Of a DNA stretch of 64,000 nucleotides, positions 1 to 10,419 are shown piece after piece. Positions within the stretch are counted from its first letter, which is position 1. Each line of letters begins with the position of its first letter. The stretch spans positions 310,001-374,000 of the forward strand of contig NZ_JAAMPT010000209.1 in assembly GCF_012911605.1 (NCBI RefSeq). Direction: 5' to 3'. A model generated the notes under the pieces. It did no database searches and was not told the DNA's origin. It worked only from the letters and a program-made list of their open reading frames with translations. This DNA is from Flavobacterium solisilvae (GTDB taxonomy: Bacteria; Bacteroidota; Bacteroidia; Flavobacteriales; Flavobacteriaceae). The translations under genes and the position numbers were made by a program.

Positions 1-654
1 GATGCGATTTATTCCATCATTAGCGATATTTTAAACAATAGTAATACAGGATTAATTTCTACTGGTTTTTTCATGGCTATCATCTTGATGACCAATGGAG
101 TAAATGCCATTCTTGGCGGATTTGAAAATTCTCATCACATTGATTTTTCACTCAAAAGAAAGTTTTTCCGCCAATATTTTGTGTCATTAGCATTGTCATT
201 ATTGCTATCATTAATTTTGATCATTACCGTTGCAGCCATTGTAATTCTGGAAGTTATCATTCAAAAAACCATCATTCAAGATGTACTTTCCGACAAAATT
301 TCACTGCTTGAAACCGGTCGATACATTTTCGTAATTTTAATGATTTTATTCTCAACATCGTTGCTTTTCAAGTTTGGTGTAAAACGCGAAAAAAACCGTG
401 CCTTTATTTCCATTGGTTCCGTTTTTACCACAATTTTAATCATTTTATCGTCCTATTTTTTCGGAATTTGGGTTGTAAAATTCTCAAAATACAACGAACT
501 TTACGGTTCGATTGGAACACTTTTAGTCGTCATGTTTTACGTTTGGATCAACTGCATGATACTGCTTTTAGGCTTTGATTTGAATGCATCCATCAATAAA
601 CTTAAACGAGAAAGAGAACGAGAAGAACAAAAAGAAGTAGAAACCAATCCATAG
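1..654 (+). CDS. YihY/BrkB family inner membrane protein (5' end outside window)
   Basis: The reading frame is open from the first base, so the gene begins upstream; about 217 C-terminal residues are visible. The first visible part holds the conserved stretch around TNGVNAILGGFENSHH, which in YihY/BrkB (once mis-annotated RNase BN) proteins follows a transmembrane helix and precedes a short cytoplasmic linker. Several further hydrophobic helices follow, then a very basic and acidic tail rich in Arg, Lys and Glu. The family is a six-helix inner membrane protein of uncertain transport role. The ATG at 73 is internal, not a start. The family call is firm; function is not known. Confidence 0.85.
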   Translation, partial: DAIYSIISDILNNSNTGLISTGFFMAIILMTNGVNAILGGFENSHHIDFSLKRKFFRQYFVSLALSLLLSLILIITVAAIVILEVIIQKTIIQDVLSDKISLLETGRYIFVILMILFSTSLLFKFGVKREKNRAFISIGSVFTTILIILSSYFFGIWVVKFSKYNELYGSIGTLLVVMFYVWINCMILLLGFDLNASINKLKREREREEQKEVETNP

Positions 655-666
655 CATTTTTTAAAC

Positions 667-779
667 CATATTCCTGCTGTTCGTTACAATCTTTTTTATT
701 GTTTTGTCATGCCTAGCGCAGTCGAGGTATTTTTTCTAAAACAATAAAAAAGGATTTCCACTTCCATCAGGGTTAAAAA
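667..779. repeat. Palindromic intergenic repeat, copy A
   Basis: Between the YihY and priA genes lies a perfect 15-bp inverted repeat (691-705 with 738-752), whose 32-nt loop carries the string TAGCGCAGTCGAGG. The flanks (attcctgctgttcgtta... and ...ggatttccacttccatcagg) match a second copy at 34199-34277. The loop string resembles a dispersed GAGCGCAGTCGAA element that I recall from Bacteroidota genomes. It could also act as a transcription end for the upstream gene, but no clean T-tract terminator is present. Confidence 0.7.
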
Positions 780-802
780 AACAGACTAATCGCATTTTTT
801 AA

Positions 803-3253
803 ATGAATTATTTTATAGAAGTAATAGTTCCGTTATCACTACCTAAAACCTTTACTTACAAGGTTTCAGAAGCTGAATATTATTTCATAAAAAAAGGAAT
901 GCGAATTTCTGTTCCATTTGGTAAAAACAAAGTTTACACAGCTTTAGTAATCGATTTACATCAAAATCCGCCAACTTTATACGAAGCCAAAGAAATTCAT
1001 CAAATTCTGGATGAAAAACCAATCGTAAACGAACTTCAAATTAGTCATTGGTTTTGGATTGCTTCCTATTATATGTGTAACATTGGCGATGTTTATCGTG
1101 GCGCTTTGCCATCGGCATTGGTTTTAGAAAGCGAAACTATCATCACGTTACAAACTTCAACAGTTGTTGATGAAACCGAATTATCTGATGATGAGTTTTT
1201 AATCTACGAAGCGTTGCAACATCAATCGTCGTTAAAAATTCAAAATATTGTTGCTATTTTGAATAAGAAAACGGTTTTTCCGGTAATTCAAAAATTATTG
1301 CACAAAAATATTATTTCGCTTCAAGAAGAAATTCAAGAAGAATACAAACCAAAATTGGTTAAATACATTCGCTTGCATCAAGATTATCAAGAAGAAAATA
1401 AGTTGGTTGAACTTTTGGATAACTTAAAATCCGATAAAAGAAAAAATCTGGTTTTGCAGTATTTTCAATTGCATGCTCAACAAAAAAATCCTATTTCGAT
1501 AAAACAATTAGCTGAAACAGCCAGCGCTTCATCATCGATTGTAAAAGCATTGGTCGAAAAAAATATTTTTGAAGAGTATCATATTAAGGAAGACAGAGTA
1601 AATTTTGATAAAAATAAAACTGAAAATCAGCTTGCGTTAAGCGATGCACAGCAAACCGCATTTACTGAAATTGAAAAAGCATTCACTGAAAAAGATATTT
1701 GTCTTTTACACGGCGTAACTTCCAGCGGAAAAACAGAGATTTATACGAAATTAATAGAACATTATATTAAGGAAGGAAAACAGGTTTTATATCTTTTGCC
1801 TGAAATTGCTTTAACAACCCAACTTGTTTCTCGATTAACACAGTATTTTGGGAATAAAGTTGCCGTTTTTCATTCGAAGTATAATAATAATGAACGAGTA
1901 GAAGTTTGGCAAAATGTGCTTCAAAATTCTGAGAAAGCTCAAATTGTTATTGGAGCAAGATCGGCTTTGTTTTTACCTTTTTCTAATTTAGGATTAATCA
2001 TCGTTGACGAAGAACACGAAGCAACATTCAAGCAACACGATCCAGCACCAAGATATCACGCTCGTGATTCGGCAATTGTTTTAGCAAATTCCCATCAATC
2101 CAAAGTTTTATTGGGTTCGGCAACGCCAAGTATCGAAACCTATTATAACGCAACTTCGGGAAAATATGGTTTAGTTTCCTTGAAAGAACGTTTTGGAAAT
2201 GTACAAATGCCCGAAATAGAGTTGGTCGATTTGAAAGACAGCTATTTCCGTAAAAAGATGAAAGGTCATTTTAGTTTAACTTTAATCGAGCAAATCACCG
2301 AAGCATTTTCTAATGGTGAACAAGTAATTTTATTTCAAAATCGTCGCGGATTTTCTCCTGTTATTGAATGTTTGACTTGTGGTCACGTGCCTCAATGTCC
2401 GCAATGTGACGTAAGTTTGACTTTTCATAAATTTAAAAATCAGTTGCGTTGTCATTATTGTGGACATAGTATTGCGAAACCAACCAATTGTCATGCGTGT
2501 TCAAGCGTGGATTTGGAAACCAAAGGTTTTGGAACAGAACAAATCGAATTGGAATTAGCAGAATTGTTTCCAACGAAGAACATAAAGCGAATGGATCAAG
2601 ATACAACTCGCGGAAAATACAGTTTTGAAAAAATCATCGACGGATTTAAAAATCGTGAAATTGATGTTTTGGTAGGAACGCAAATGCTTGCCAAAGGTTT
2701 AGACTTTGATAATGTTTCGTTAGTTGGCGTAATGAATGCCGATAATATGTTGTATCATCCTGATTTTCGCGCTTTTGAAAGAAGTTATCAAATGCTAACT
2801 CAAGTTTCTGGTCGTTCTGGTCGAAGTGAGAAAAGAGGAAAAGTGGTTATCCAAACCTACAATCCGTTGCATAATATTATTCAGCAAGTGACCAATAATG
2901 ATTATGAAGGAATGTTTAAAGAACAACTTTATGAACGACAAATTTATAAATATCCGCCGTTTTTTAGATTAATTCGGTTAACGTTAAAACACCGAGATTT
3001 TGAAAAACTAAAAGAAGGTTCGATGTGGTTGTATCAAGTGTTACAACAAAGTCTTTCTATTCCAGTTCTTGGTCCAGAAGAACCAGCAATTAGTAGAATT
3101 AGAAATGAATACATCCGAACGATAATCGTAAAAATTCCTAGTAATACGAATTTACAAACCACAAAAAAAACTATCCAGAAAGTACTGAATAGTTTTGATA
3201 TGGTTTCGCAATACAGAACAATTAAAGTTACTGTAAATGTTGATTTTTATTAG
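803..3253 (+). CDS. priA: Primosomal protein N' (PriA), replication restart helicase
   Basis: An 816-residue superfamily 2 helicase that reloads the replisome at stalled forks. An N-terminal DNA-binding region (about 1-110) precedes the helicase core. Walker A GVTSSGKT is at 304-311 and the DEEH box at 402-405. The two zinc sites have all eight cysteines (523, 526, 532, 535, 550, 553, 563, 566). The C-terminal helicase lobe includes the GTQMLAKGLDF motif. Length is normal for Bacteroidota PriA. The stop codon overlaps the stop of the convergent LytTR gene by four bases, with no terminator between. The ATG at 803 follows the repeat element closely and fits the family's N-terminus. Confidence 0.97.
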   Translation: MNYFIEVIVPLSLPKTFTYKVSEAEYYFIKKGMRISVPFGKNKVYTALVIDLHQNPPTLYEAKEIHQILDEKPIVNELQISHWFWIASYYMCNIGDVYRGALPSALVLESETIITLQTSTVVDETELSDDEFLIYEALQHQSSLKIQNIVAILNKKTVFPVIQKLLHKNIISLQEEIQEEYKPKLVKYIRLHQDYQEENKLVELLDNLKSDKRKNLVLQYFQLHAQQKNPISIKQLAETASASSSIVKALVEKNIFEEYHIKEDRVNFDKNKTENQLALSDAQQTAFTEIEKAFTEKDICLLHGVTSSGKTEIYTKLIEHYIKEGKQVLYLLPEIALTTQLVSRLTQYFGNKVAVFHSKYNNNERVEVWQNVLQNSEKAQIVIGARSALFLPFSNLGLIIVDEEHEATFKQHDPAPRYHARDSAIVLANSHQSKVLLGSATPSIETYYNATSGKYGLVSLKERFGNVQMPEIELVDLKDSYFRKKMKGHFSLTLIEQITEAFSNGEQVILFQNRRGFSPVIECLTCGHVPQCPQCDVSLTFHKFKNQLRCHYCGHSIAKPTNCHACSSVDLETKGFGTEQIELELAELFPTKNIKRMDQDTTRGKYSFEKIIDGFKNREIDVLVGTQMLAKGLDFDNVSLVGVMNADNMLYHPDFRAFERSYQMLTQVSGRSGRSEKRGKVVIQTYNPLHNIIQQVTNNDYEGMFKEQLYERQIYKYPPFFRLIRLTLKHRDFEKLKEGSMWLYQVLQQSLSIPVLGPEEPAISRIRNEYIRTIIVKIPSNTNLQTTKKTIQKVLNSFDMVSQYRTIKVTVNVDFY

Positions 3254-3945
3254 GCTAAAGCTAAAGCTTTAATCAAATCTTCTTTTTTGTTGCGACTTAA
3301 AGGTATTTTTGTTACACCAATTTCTGCGAATTTACTGTTAAAACGTTCTACTTTGTCTATATTAATAATGTAGGATTTGTGAACTCTGATGAATTTATCG
3401 CTTGGTAAATCTTTTTCAAATGATTTCATTGTAGAAAGTACCAAATTGCTATCTTCTTCAGTAACTACTTTTACATAATCACCATAAGCTTCAATCCACT
3501 TAATTTTATTAGTATAAACTTTTAGTTTTTTAAGGTTGCTTTTGATAAAAATGTGTTCGCCATCTTCTTCATGGTTTTCTCTTTTAAGCATATGGAATTC
3601 CATTGCTCGTCTAACAGATGAATTAAATCGGTCTAAAGCGATAGGTTTTTGTAGGTAATCAGTAGCATCATAGTCAAATGCTTTCATAGCATATTCCGCT
3701 TTTGACGTAATAAAAATAATTTGGGGTTTTACTTTTAATCCGTCAAGAAAATCAAATCCACTAATGACTGGCATCTCGATATCTAAGAAGATTAAGTCAA
3801 CAGTATGAACCGACATGCAATTTTTTGCTTCAATTGCATTAGAAAAATCACCTACTAAATGTAAATTTGGATGATTATTTACTAACTTTGCAATGATCAT
3901 TCTTTGTATAGAACTATCATCGACTACAACACAATTTAATTTCAT
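3250..3945 (-). CDS. LytTR-family response regulator
   Basis: Start chosen at 3945 (MKLNCVVVDD), giving 231 residues. A longer frame to 4008 only adds a non-homologous leader. The receiver domain (about 1-120) has the acidic pair D9/D10, the phospho-acceptor D55 in LDIEMP and K100-P101. The C-terminal LytTR DNA-binding domain (about 125-225) carries the IEAYGDYVKV and FIRVHKSYIIN motifs. Such proteins usually answer to a LytS-type histidine kinase, but none is adjacent, so the partner kinase must be elsewhere. It converges tail to tail on priA and diverges from rpsF. Targets cannot be read from the sequence. Confidence 0.92.
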   Translation of the reverse strand: MKLNCVVVDDSSIQRMIIAKLVNNHPNLHLVGDFSNAIEAKNCMSVHTVDLIFLDIEMPVISGFDFLDGLKVKPQIIFITSKAEYAMKAFDYDATDYLQKPIALDRFNSSVRRAMEFHMLKRENHEEDGEHIFIKSNLKKLKVYTNKIKWIEAYGDYVKVVTEEDSNLVLSTMKSFEKDLPSDKFIRVHKSYIINIDKVERFNSKFAEIGVTKIPLSRNKKEDLIKALALA

Positions 3946-4068
3946 ATTTTCTTTTATTATAGATTTGGTGCTGTAAAAATATGTAGTTTTTTTGTAACCA
4001 CCAAGCATTTCGTCGATTTTTTTTGCATTTAAACGATATTTTTTACTTTTTGACGATTTCTGTAACTT

Positions 4069-4103
4069 TTTGATTGAGTAATAAAATAATATTTATATCT
4101 TCG
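4069..4103 (+). promoter_or_regulatory. Candidate promoter of the rpsF-rpsR-rplI operon
   Basis: A -33-like TTTG (4069-4072) precedes a -7-like TATCTTCG (4096-4103), one mismatch from TAnnTTTG, 31 bases before the rpsF start. The 23-base spacer is longer than in the best promoters of this window, so the -33 element is uncertain. Confidence 0.4.
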
Positions 4104-4133
4104 CGCCCAATTTAAAATTTTAAACATTTTATT

Positions 4134-4475
4134 ATGAATCATTACGAAACTGTTTTCATCTTAAATCCCGTTTTATCTGAAGTACAGGTAAAGGAAACAG
4201 TAAGCAAATTTGAAGATTTTCTTACGTCAAAAGGAGCAAAGATGGTATCTAAAGAGGATTGGGGCTTAAAAAAATTAGCTTATGAAATCCAAAACAAAAA
4301 AAGTGGTTTTTACCATTTATTCGAATTCCAAGTAGCTCCAGAAGTGTTAATTGCTTTTGAAACTGAGTTTAGACGTGACGAAAGAGTTATGCGTTTCTTA
4401 ACTGTAAGTTTAGACAAACATGCAATTGCTTGGGCAGAAAGAAGAAGAACAAAATTAAAAGAATCTAAAGCTTAA
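4134..4475 (+). CDS. rpsF: 30S ribosomal protein S6
   Basis: A 113-residue protein beginning [16 protein letters not shown], the typical start of S6 of the small ribosomal subunit, where it pairs with S18 on the 16S rRNA platform. The [21 protein letters not shown] segment is the conserved RNA- and S18-contacting part. It is the first gene of a three-gene operon, six bases before rpsR, the usual bacterial order. In other bacteria the S6:S18 complex can repress its own mRNA; no matching structure was identified with certainty here. Confidence 0.98.
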   Translation: MNHYETVFILNPVLSEVQVKETVSKFEDFLTSKGAKMVSKEDWGLKKLAYEIQNKKSGFYHLFEFQVAPEVLIAFETEFRRDERVMRFLTVSLDKHAIAWAERRRTKLKESKA

Positions 4476-4480
4476 TTATC

Positions 4481-4777
4481 ATGTCAAATTTGCAACAATC
4501 AGCTTCAGGAAAAAAAGACGGAGATATCAGATATCTTACCCCTTTAAACATTGATACGAACAAAACTAAAAAATATTGTCGTTTCAAAAAATCAGGAATC
4601 AAATACATCGATTATAAAGATGCAGATTTCTTATTAAAATTCGTTAACGAGCAAGGAAAAATTCTTCCTCGTCGTTTAACAGGAACTTCATTAAAGTACC
4701 AAAGAAAAGTATCAGTAGCGGTAAAAAGAGCTCGTCATTTAGCTTTAATGCCATATGTAGCTGATTTATTAAAATAA
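4481..4777 (+). CDS. rpsR: 30S ribosomal protein S18
   Basis: A 98-residue protein with the conserved [16 protein letters not shown] and [16 protein letters not shown] signatures of S18, the S6 partner on the small-subunit platform. The N-terminus is about 20 residues longer than in E. coli, as is common in Bacteroidota. It follows rpsF by five bases and is co-transcribed with it. A structured 61-base gap separates it from rplI. Confidence 0.98.
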   Translation: MSNLQQSASGKKDGDIRYLTPLNIDTNKTKKYCRFKKSGIKYIDYKDADFLLKFVNEQGKILPRRLTGTSLKYQRKVSVAVKRARHLALMPYVADLLK

Positions 4778-4789
4778 TATAAACTAACA

Positions 4790-4838
4790 GTTGTTGCCTC
4801 GCCACGGCGGGCTAACTTCTCAAATAAAGGACAACAAC
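4790..4838 (+). promoter_or_regulatory. Nested hairpin abutting the rplI start codon
   Basis: gttgttg at 4790-4796 is the exact complement of caacaac at 4832-4838, which ends directly before the rplI ATG. Inside it is a GC-rich stem (4798-4802 with 4807-4811, loop CACG), unusual in this AT-rich sequence. Pairing would hide the translation start region, so a translational control element is possible. This is inference from base pairing only. Confidence 0.45.
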
Positions 4839-5279
4839 ATGGAATTGATCTTAAAACAAGACGTTCAAAATTTAGGATTTAAAGACGATGTAGTAACAGT
4901 TAAACCTGGTTATGGTCGTAATTTTTTAATCCCACAAGGTTTTGCTCAATTAGCAACACCTTCTGCAAAAAAAGTTTTAGCAGAAAACTTAAAACAAAGA
5001 GCTTTTAAAGAAGCTAAAATTGTTGATGATGCTAAAAAATTAGCTGAAGCATTAAAAGCTTTAGAAATTAAAATTACTGCAAAAGCAGGTGGTGAAAAAT
5101 TATTCGGTTCTATCACTAATATTGATATTGCTGCTGCTTTAGAAGCTGCTGGTCAACCAATCGAAAGAAAATTTATCACAAGTGGTGTAGTAAAACGTAC
5201 AGGTAAATATGCTGCAACTGTGAGATTACACAGAGAAGTAGTAATTGAATTGCCATACGAAATTGTAGCTGAGAAATAA
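4839..5279 (+). CDS. rplI: 50S ribosomal protein L9
   Basis: The start is set at 4839 (MELILKQDVQNLGFKDD), giving 146 residues that match L9 from its first residue. An upstream in-frame TTG at 4791 would add 16 unrelated residues encoded by the intercistronic hairpin. The N-terminal domain carries the GYGRNFLIPQGFA signature that binds 23S rRNA. A long helix links it to the C-terminal domain, as is normal for L9. It is the last gene of the ribosomal operon and is followed by a strong terminator. Confidence 0.97.
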   Translation: MELILKQDVQNLGFKDDVVTVKPGYGRNFLIPQGFAQLATPSAKKVLAENLKQRAFKEAKIVDDAKKLAEALKALEIKITAKAGGEKLFGSITNIDIAAALEAAGQPIERKFITSGVVKRTGKYAATVRLHREVVIELPYEIVAEK

Positions 5280-5301
5280 TATTTCAACATACAAAAATTA
5301 A

Positions 5302-5330
5302 AAGTCCCGATTTCACGTCGGGATTTTTTT
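5302..5330 (+). terminator. Rho-independent terminator after rplI
   Basis: Stem TCCCGA (5305-5310) with TCGGGA (5318-5323), followed by seven T residues. It ends the rpsF-rpsR-rplI transcript. Confidence 0.85.
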
Positions 5331-5346
5331 ATATAAAAAAATTAGC

Positions 5347-5820
5347 ATGAAGTATAGAAGATTAACAAAAGAACAATTTGGAGCATTGCACCAGGAGTTT
5401 AGTAACTTCTTAGCAACACAATCTATAGATAAAGCCGAATGGGATTTAATTAAAGCGGAAAAACCAGAAGTTGCCGAACAAGAACTAGACGTTTTCTCTG
5501 ATTTGATTTGGGAAGGCGTTTTGACCAATGCTCACTATTTAGAGCATTTTTCTAAAAACTACATTTTCCTTTTTCATTGCCAGGAAAAACTAATCCAATC
5601 TATTGTTTTAAAATCTGTACTTCCAGAAACAGATTTTATGCAAAAAGAAGGTTTACAATGGTTAAGTGATAATATGTTTACCGATTTAGTTGAAATTCAT
5701 ATTGGTAAAAAAGAATACGAACAAGAACGAAATGTAGCATTGTTTGATTTAATTTCTCAAGGAGCAATTCTAAGCGACGGACAATTATACCTTCAAATCA
5801 ACGGAATTATTCAGCAATAA
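5347..5820 (+). CDS. DUF6495 family protein
   Basis: A 157-residue soluble protein of unknown function that I place in DUF6495, a small family found in Flavobacteriia. It starts MKYRRLTKEQFGALHQEF and is rich in acidic and aromatic residues, with no signal peptide, membrane helix or recognisable catalytic motif. It sits between the rplI terminator and ligA, on the same strand as both. Nothing in the context fixes a role. Confidence 0.75.
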   Translation: MKYRRLTKEQFGALHQEFSNFLATQSIDKAEWDLIKAEKPEVAEQELDVFSDLIWEGVLTNAHYLEHFSKNYIFLFHCQEKLIQSIVLKSVLPETDFMQKEGLQWLSDNMFTDLVEIHIGKKEYEQERNVALFDLISQGAILSDGQLYLQINGIIQQ

Positions 5821-5841
5821 AAGTTTATACTTTTAAAAAAT

Positions 5842-7891
<2,050 letters not shown>

Positions 7892-8008
7892 TTTTAATAT
7901 TTTTTTATTTTTCTTGTTAAAATTTTTGTAAATTCACATAATATTTCCTTAAAAAGAAATTTATTGTAGTACGGTTTACTCCTTTTACAAAAAAAATAAA
8001 ACTTGAAA

Positions 8009-8692
8009 ATGCCTAGAAAGAATACCATATTAAAATGCTTTACCTTTCTTTTTTTTCTCGTATTTGCAATTGAGGTAATTGCAGAATCGTTTTCATATAA
8101 ACCATTGATACTGATTTTTAAACCGCTTATTCCTTTAACATTGATTCTGATGTATATTGAGGAAAGTGAAAAGAAAAATGTAGTATATATTGTATTAATG
8201 TTTTTGTCTTTGGTGACTAATTTGTTGTTTATTCCAAATACATTTGAATCACTGTTTTATGCATTAGTTGTCTTTACCATACATCGAATTTTAGTCATTT
8301 TTTTAATTATTCGACTCAATCAAATTAAAGATTACATTCCGGTTGTAATTGCAACAGCGCCATTTTTAATTGTGTTTTTCTATTTGTATTTTGAAACACC
8401 AGAATTACCTGAGAGCAGTTTGATAATCTTGATTTTGCAAAATATTTTGATATCTGTTTTTGCCGGAATTTCGCTGTCAGATTATGTGATGAATGATAAC
8501 AAACAAAACTCTATTTTACTAATTAGCGCAATGCTTTTTGTTATGCTTCAGTTTTCAATATTTGTAGAAAAATATTATTTGAATAATGAATACGACAGCA
8601 TTTTAAGACCACTATCAATGACTTTAAACGGTATGGCTTTTTATTCTTTTTATCGTTATGTAATTGAAGCTGAAAAATTAAATGAGGATTGA
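8009..8692 (+). CDS. YhhN-like integral membrane protein
   Basis: The ATG at 8009 gives 227 residues; a TTG two codons upstream is possible but less likely. The protein is almost wholly hydrophobic, with about seven to eight predicted membrane helices. An early KPLIPLTLIL segment and a later GISLSDYVM segment resemble the YhhN/TMEM86 family, whose animal members are lysoplasmalogenases. That assignment rests on pattern and length only. The 3' end overlaps the convergent phosphoesterase gene by 15 bases. Confidence 0.55.
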   Translation: MPRKNTILKCFTFLFFLVFAIEVIAESFSYKPLILIFKPLIPLTLILMYIEESEKKNVVYIVLMFLSLVTNLLFIPNTFESLFYALVVFTIHRILVIFLIIRLNQIKDYIPVVIATAPFLIVFFYLYFETPELPESSLIILILQNILISVFAGISLSDYVMNDNKQNSILLISAMLFVMLQFSIFVEKYYLNNEYDSILRPLSMTLNGMAFYSFYRYVIEAEKLNED

Positions 8693-9592
8693 TTTTCCTT
8701 CCATTATTTTTGATTTATCATTGTCAAAATAAAAATCAATTCTACCAAGATTTAAGCCATAGCAACCAACTTGATTTACAATAACATCTTTTCCATCGGT
8801 ATTCTTTAAAATAGTAGGTTTATCTAAGAAAGTATGTGTATGTCCGCCAATAATTAAATCAATGTCTTTGGTTAAAGTAGCGAGTTTGGTATCGCTAATT
8901 TTGTCAGGTTCATTTTTATATTGATACCCAAGATGTGAAAGACAAATCACTAAATCGCATTTTTGTTCGTGCTTTAAAATTCTTGTCATGTCTTGAGTAA
9001 TTTCAACAGGATTATTATAAACCGCTTCTTTGTAATTTCGTTTATCAACTAAACCTTCTAATTCAACTCCAAGACCAAAAATTCCGACTTTAATTCCGTT
9101 TTTATGGAAGATTTTATACGGTTTGATATGACCATCCAAAATGGTGTTTTTTAAATCATAATTAGCATTTACAAAGCTAAAACTAGCGTTAGGTAATTGA
9201 TTGTATAAGCCGTCAATTCCATTATCAAAGTCATGATTTCCAATGGTTGCCAAATCATATTTCATCATGCTCATTAACTTAAACTCAATTTCTCCACCAA
9301 AATAATTGAAATAAGGTGTTCCTTGAAAAATATCGCCAGCATCAAGTAATAATACGTTTGAATTTTCTTTTCTAATTTGTTCAATTAAAGCAGCACGTCG
9401 AGCAACTCCGCCCATATTTGGATTTTTGGGATGATTTTCAGGAAATGGATCGATGTAACTATGAACATCATTGGTGTGTAAAATCGTTAAATGCTTTGTG
9501 TTAACTGAAGAAAAACTGCTTAACGAAAGTCCGCCAAGTCCTAAAAAAGCCGAACTAATTGCCGTTTTTTGAATAAAATCTCTTCTTTTCAT
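8678..9592 (-). CDS. 5'-nucleotidase/UshA-type metallophosphatase, catalytic domain only
   Basis: A 304-residue calcineurin-like phosphoesterase equivalent to the N-terminal catalytic half of UshA-type nucleotidases. The metal-binding motifs are all visible: HTNDVHS, DAGDIFQG, GNHDFD and GGHTHTF. The N-terminus MKRRDFIQKTA followed by a hydrophobic stretch looks like a twin-arginine signal, implying export of a folded metal enzyme. The substrate-binding C-terminal half is missing here but is encoded by the gene immediately upstream, two bases away. The two products probably act together. Confidence 0.92.
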   Translation of the reverse strand: MKRRDFIQKTAISSAFLGLGGLSLSSFSSVNTKHLTILHTNDVHSYIDPFPENHPKNPNMGGVARRAALIEQIRKENSNVLLLDAGDIFQGTPYFNYFGGEIEFKLMSMMKYDLATIGNHDFDNGIDGLYNQLPNASFSFVNANYDLKNTILDGHIKPYKIFHKNGIKVGIFGLGVELEGLVDKRNYKEAVYNNPVEITQDMTRILKHEQKCDLVICLSHLGYQYKNEPDKISDTKLATLTKDIDLIIGGHTHTFLDKPTILKNTDGKDVIVNQVGCYGLNLGRIDFYFDNDKSKIMEGKSILI

Positions 9593-9594
9593 AA

Positions 9595-10371
9595 TTATTC
9601 TTCTTTTATTCTTTCGTTAGTATTGGCTTTGATTTCTTTATTAGTCTTAAAATAATCAATCATTACGTTTCTCAACTTATAATCTAAATCATATTTTTCA
9701 ACACTTTTTTTGAAGAAAATCATGTTGTCACCACCATTTACAAGGTAATCAGAAGTTACTACGTAGTAAATTTTATTTTTATCCAATGGTTTTCCTTGTA
9801 CCAAAATATCTTTTACGCTTTTGTCTTTTGCAATCACAAAACTCATTCCCGATAATGGATGCGGTTTTTTTTCGGAAACAATATAATTGGCAATTTCTTC
9901 AATTTGTTCGCCTTTTAAACCTACAACAATAGTTGTGTTTTCAAATGGCATCACTTCATAAGCTGTTCTAGCAGTGATGTTTCCACTGGGAATAATAGAG
10001 CGAATTCCACCGTGATTAAGCAAGCAAATATCTATTGATTTGTTTTCTCTTTTTTGAAAAACAGGATTTGATTTCTCCAAAGTAATATCCGAAAGAAAAT
10101 TTCCTGCCGAGGTTTGCCAAGTGCCATTTTTGTCCAAAGTTATCGGTGCAAATGACAAAACCTGACTTAAATCGGTGTTGATATTATCTCGATAAGGTTT
10201 GATAAAGTTTTCAATTTCAGAACTTTCGGAAAGCGTGTTTTCAATTCCAATTTTTGTACCTTCAATTCTGGATACATGATATTTTTTTTCTGCACAAGAA
10301 AAGAAAAGCGAAAATGTTAATATTAAAACAAAATGTTTCAATACAACGTTATAGTTTTTTAGTTTTACCAT
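9595..10371 (-). CDS. 5'-nucleotidase C-terminal-domain lipoprotein
   Basis: The ATG at 10371 gives 258 residues. The longer frame to 10386 begins with TTG inside the promoter -7 box and is rejected. The N-terminal hydrophobic segment ends in FFSC, a plausible though weak lipobox. The rest matches the nucleotide-binding C-terminal domain of UshA-like nucleotidases, with the NHGGIRS, PFENT and SDYLVNGGD motifs. No catalytic metallophosphatase domain is present. It is transcribed just ahead of the catalytic-domain gene, the reverse of the order in the single-chain enzyme. Confidence 0.9.
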   Translation of the reverse strand: MVKLKNYNVVLKHFVLILTFSLFFSCAEKKYHVSRIEGTKIGIENTLSESSEIENFIKPYRDNINTDLSQVLSFAPITLDKNGTWQTSAGNFLSDITLEKSNPVFQKRENKSIDICLLNHGGIRSIIPSGNITARTAYEVMPFENTTIVVGLKGEQIEEIANYIVSEKKPHPLSGMSFVIAKDKSVKDILVQGKPLDKNKIYYVVTSDYLVNGGDNMIFFKKSVEKYDLDYKLRNVMIDYFKTNKEIKANTNERIKEE

Positions 10372-10383
10372 CGTTAATGCCAC

Positions 10384-10400
10384 CAAATTTAGTAAATTTG
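10384..10400. promoter_or_regulatory. Back-to-back divergent -7 promoter boxes forming a palindrome
   Basis: CAAATTTA-G-TAAATTTG is a perfect palindrome. Read rightwards, 10393-10400 is a TAnnTTTG box 20 bases before the DUF6913 gene. Read leftwards, 10384-10391 is the same box 13 bases before the nucleotidase ATG at 10371. Polymerase binding in the two directions should be mutually exclusive. Confidence 0.65.
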
Positions 10401-10419
10401 TAACCCAAGTAAAAGTACA

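Noticed and set aside
10372..10386. TTG start for the nucleotidase C-terminal-domain gene
   Set aside because: The codon lies inside the -7 box of the gene's own promoter, so it would not be on the transcript.
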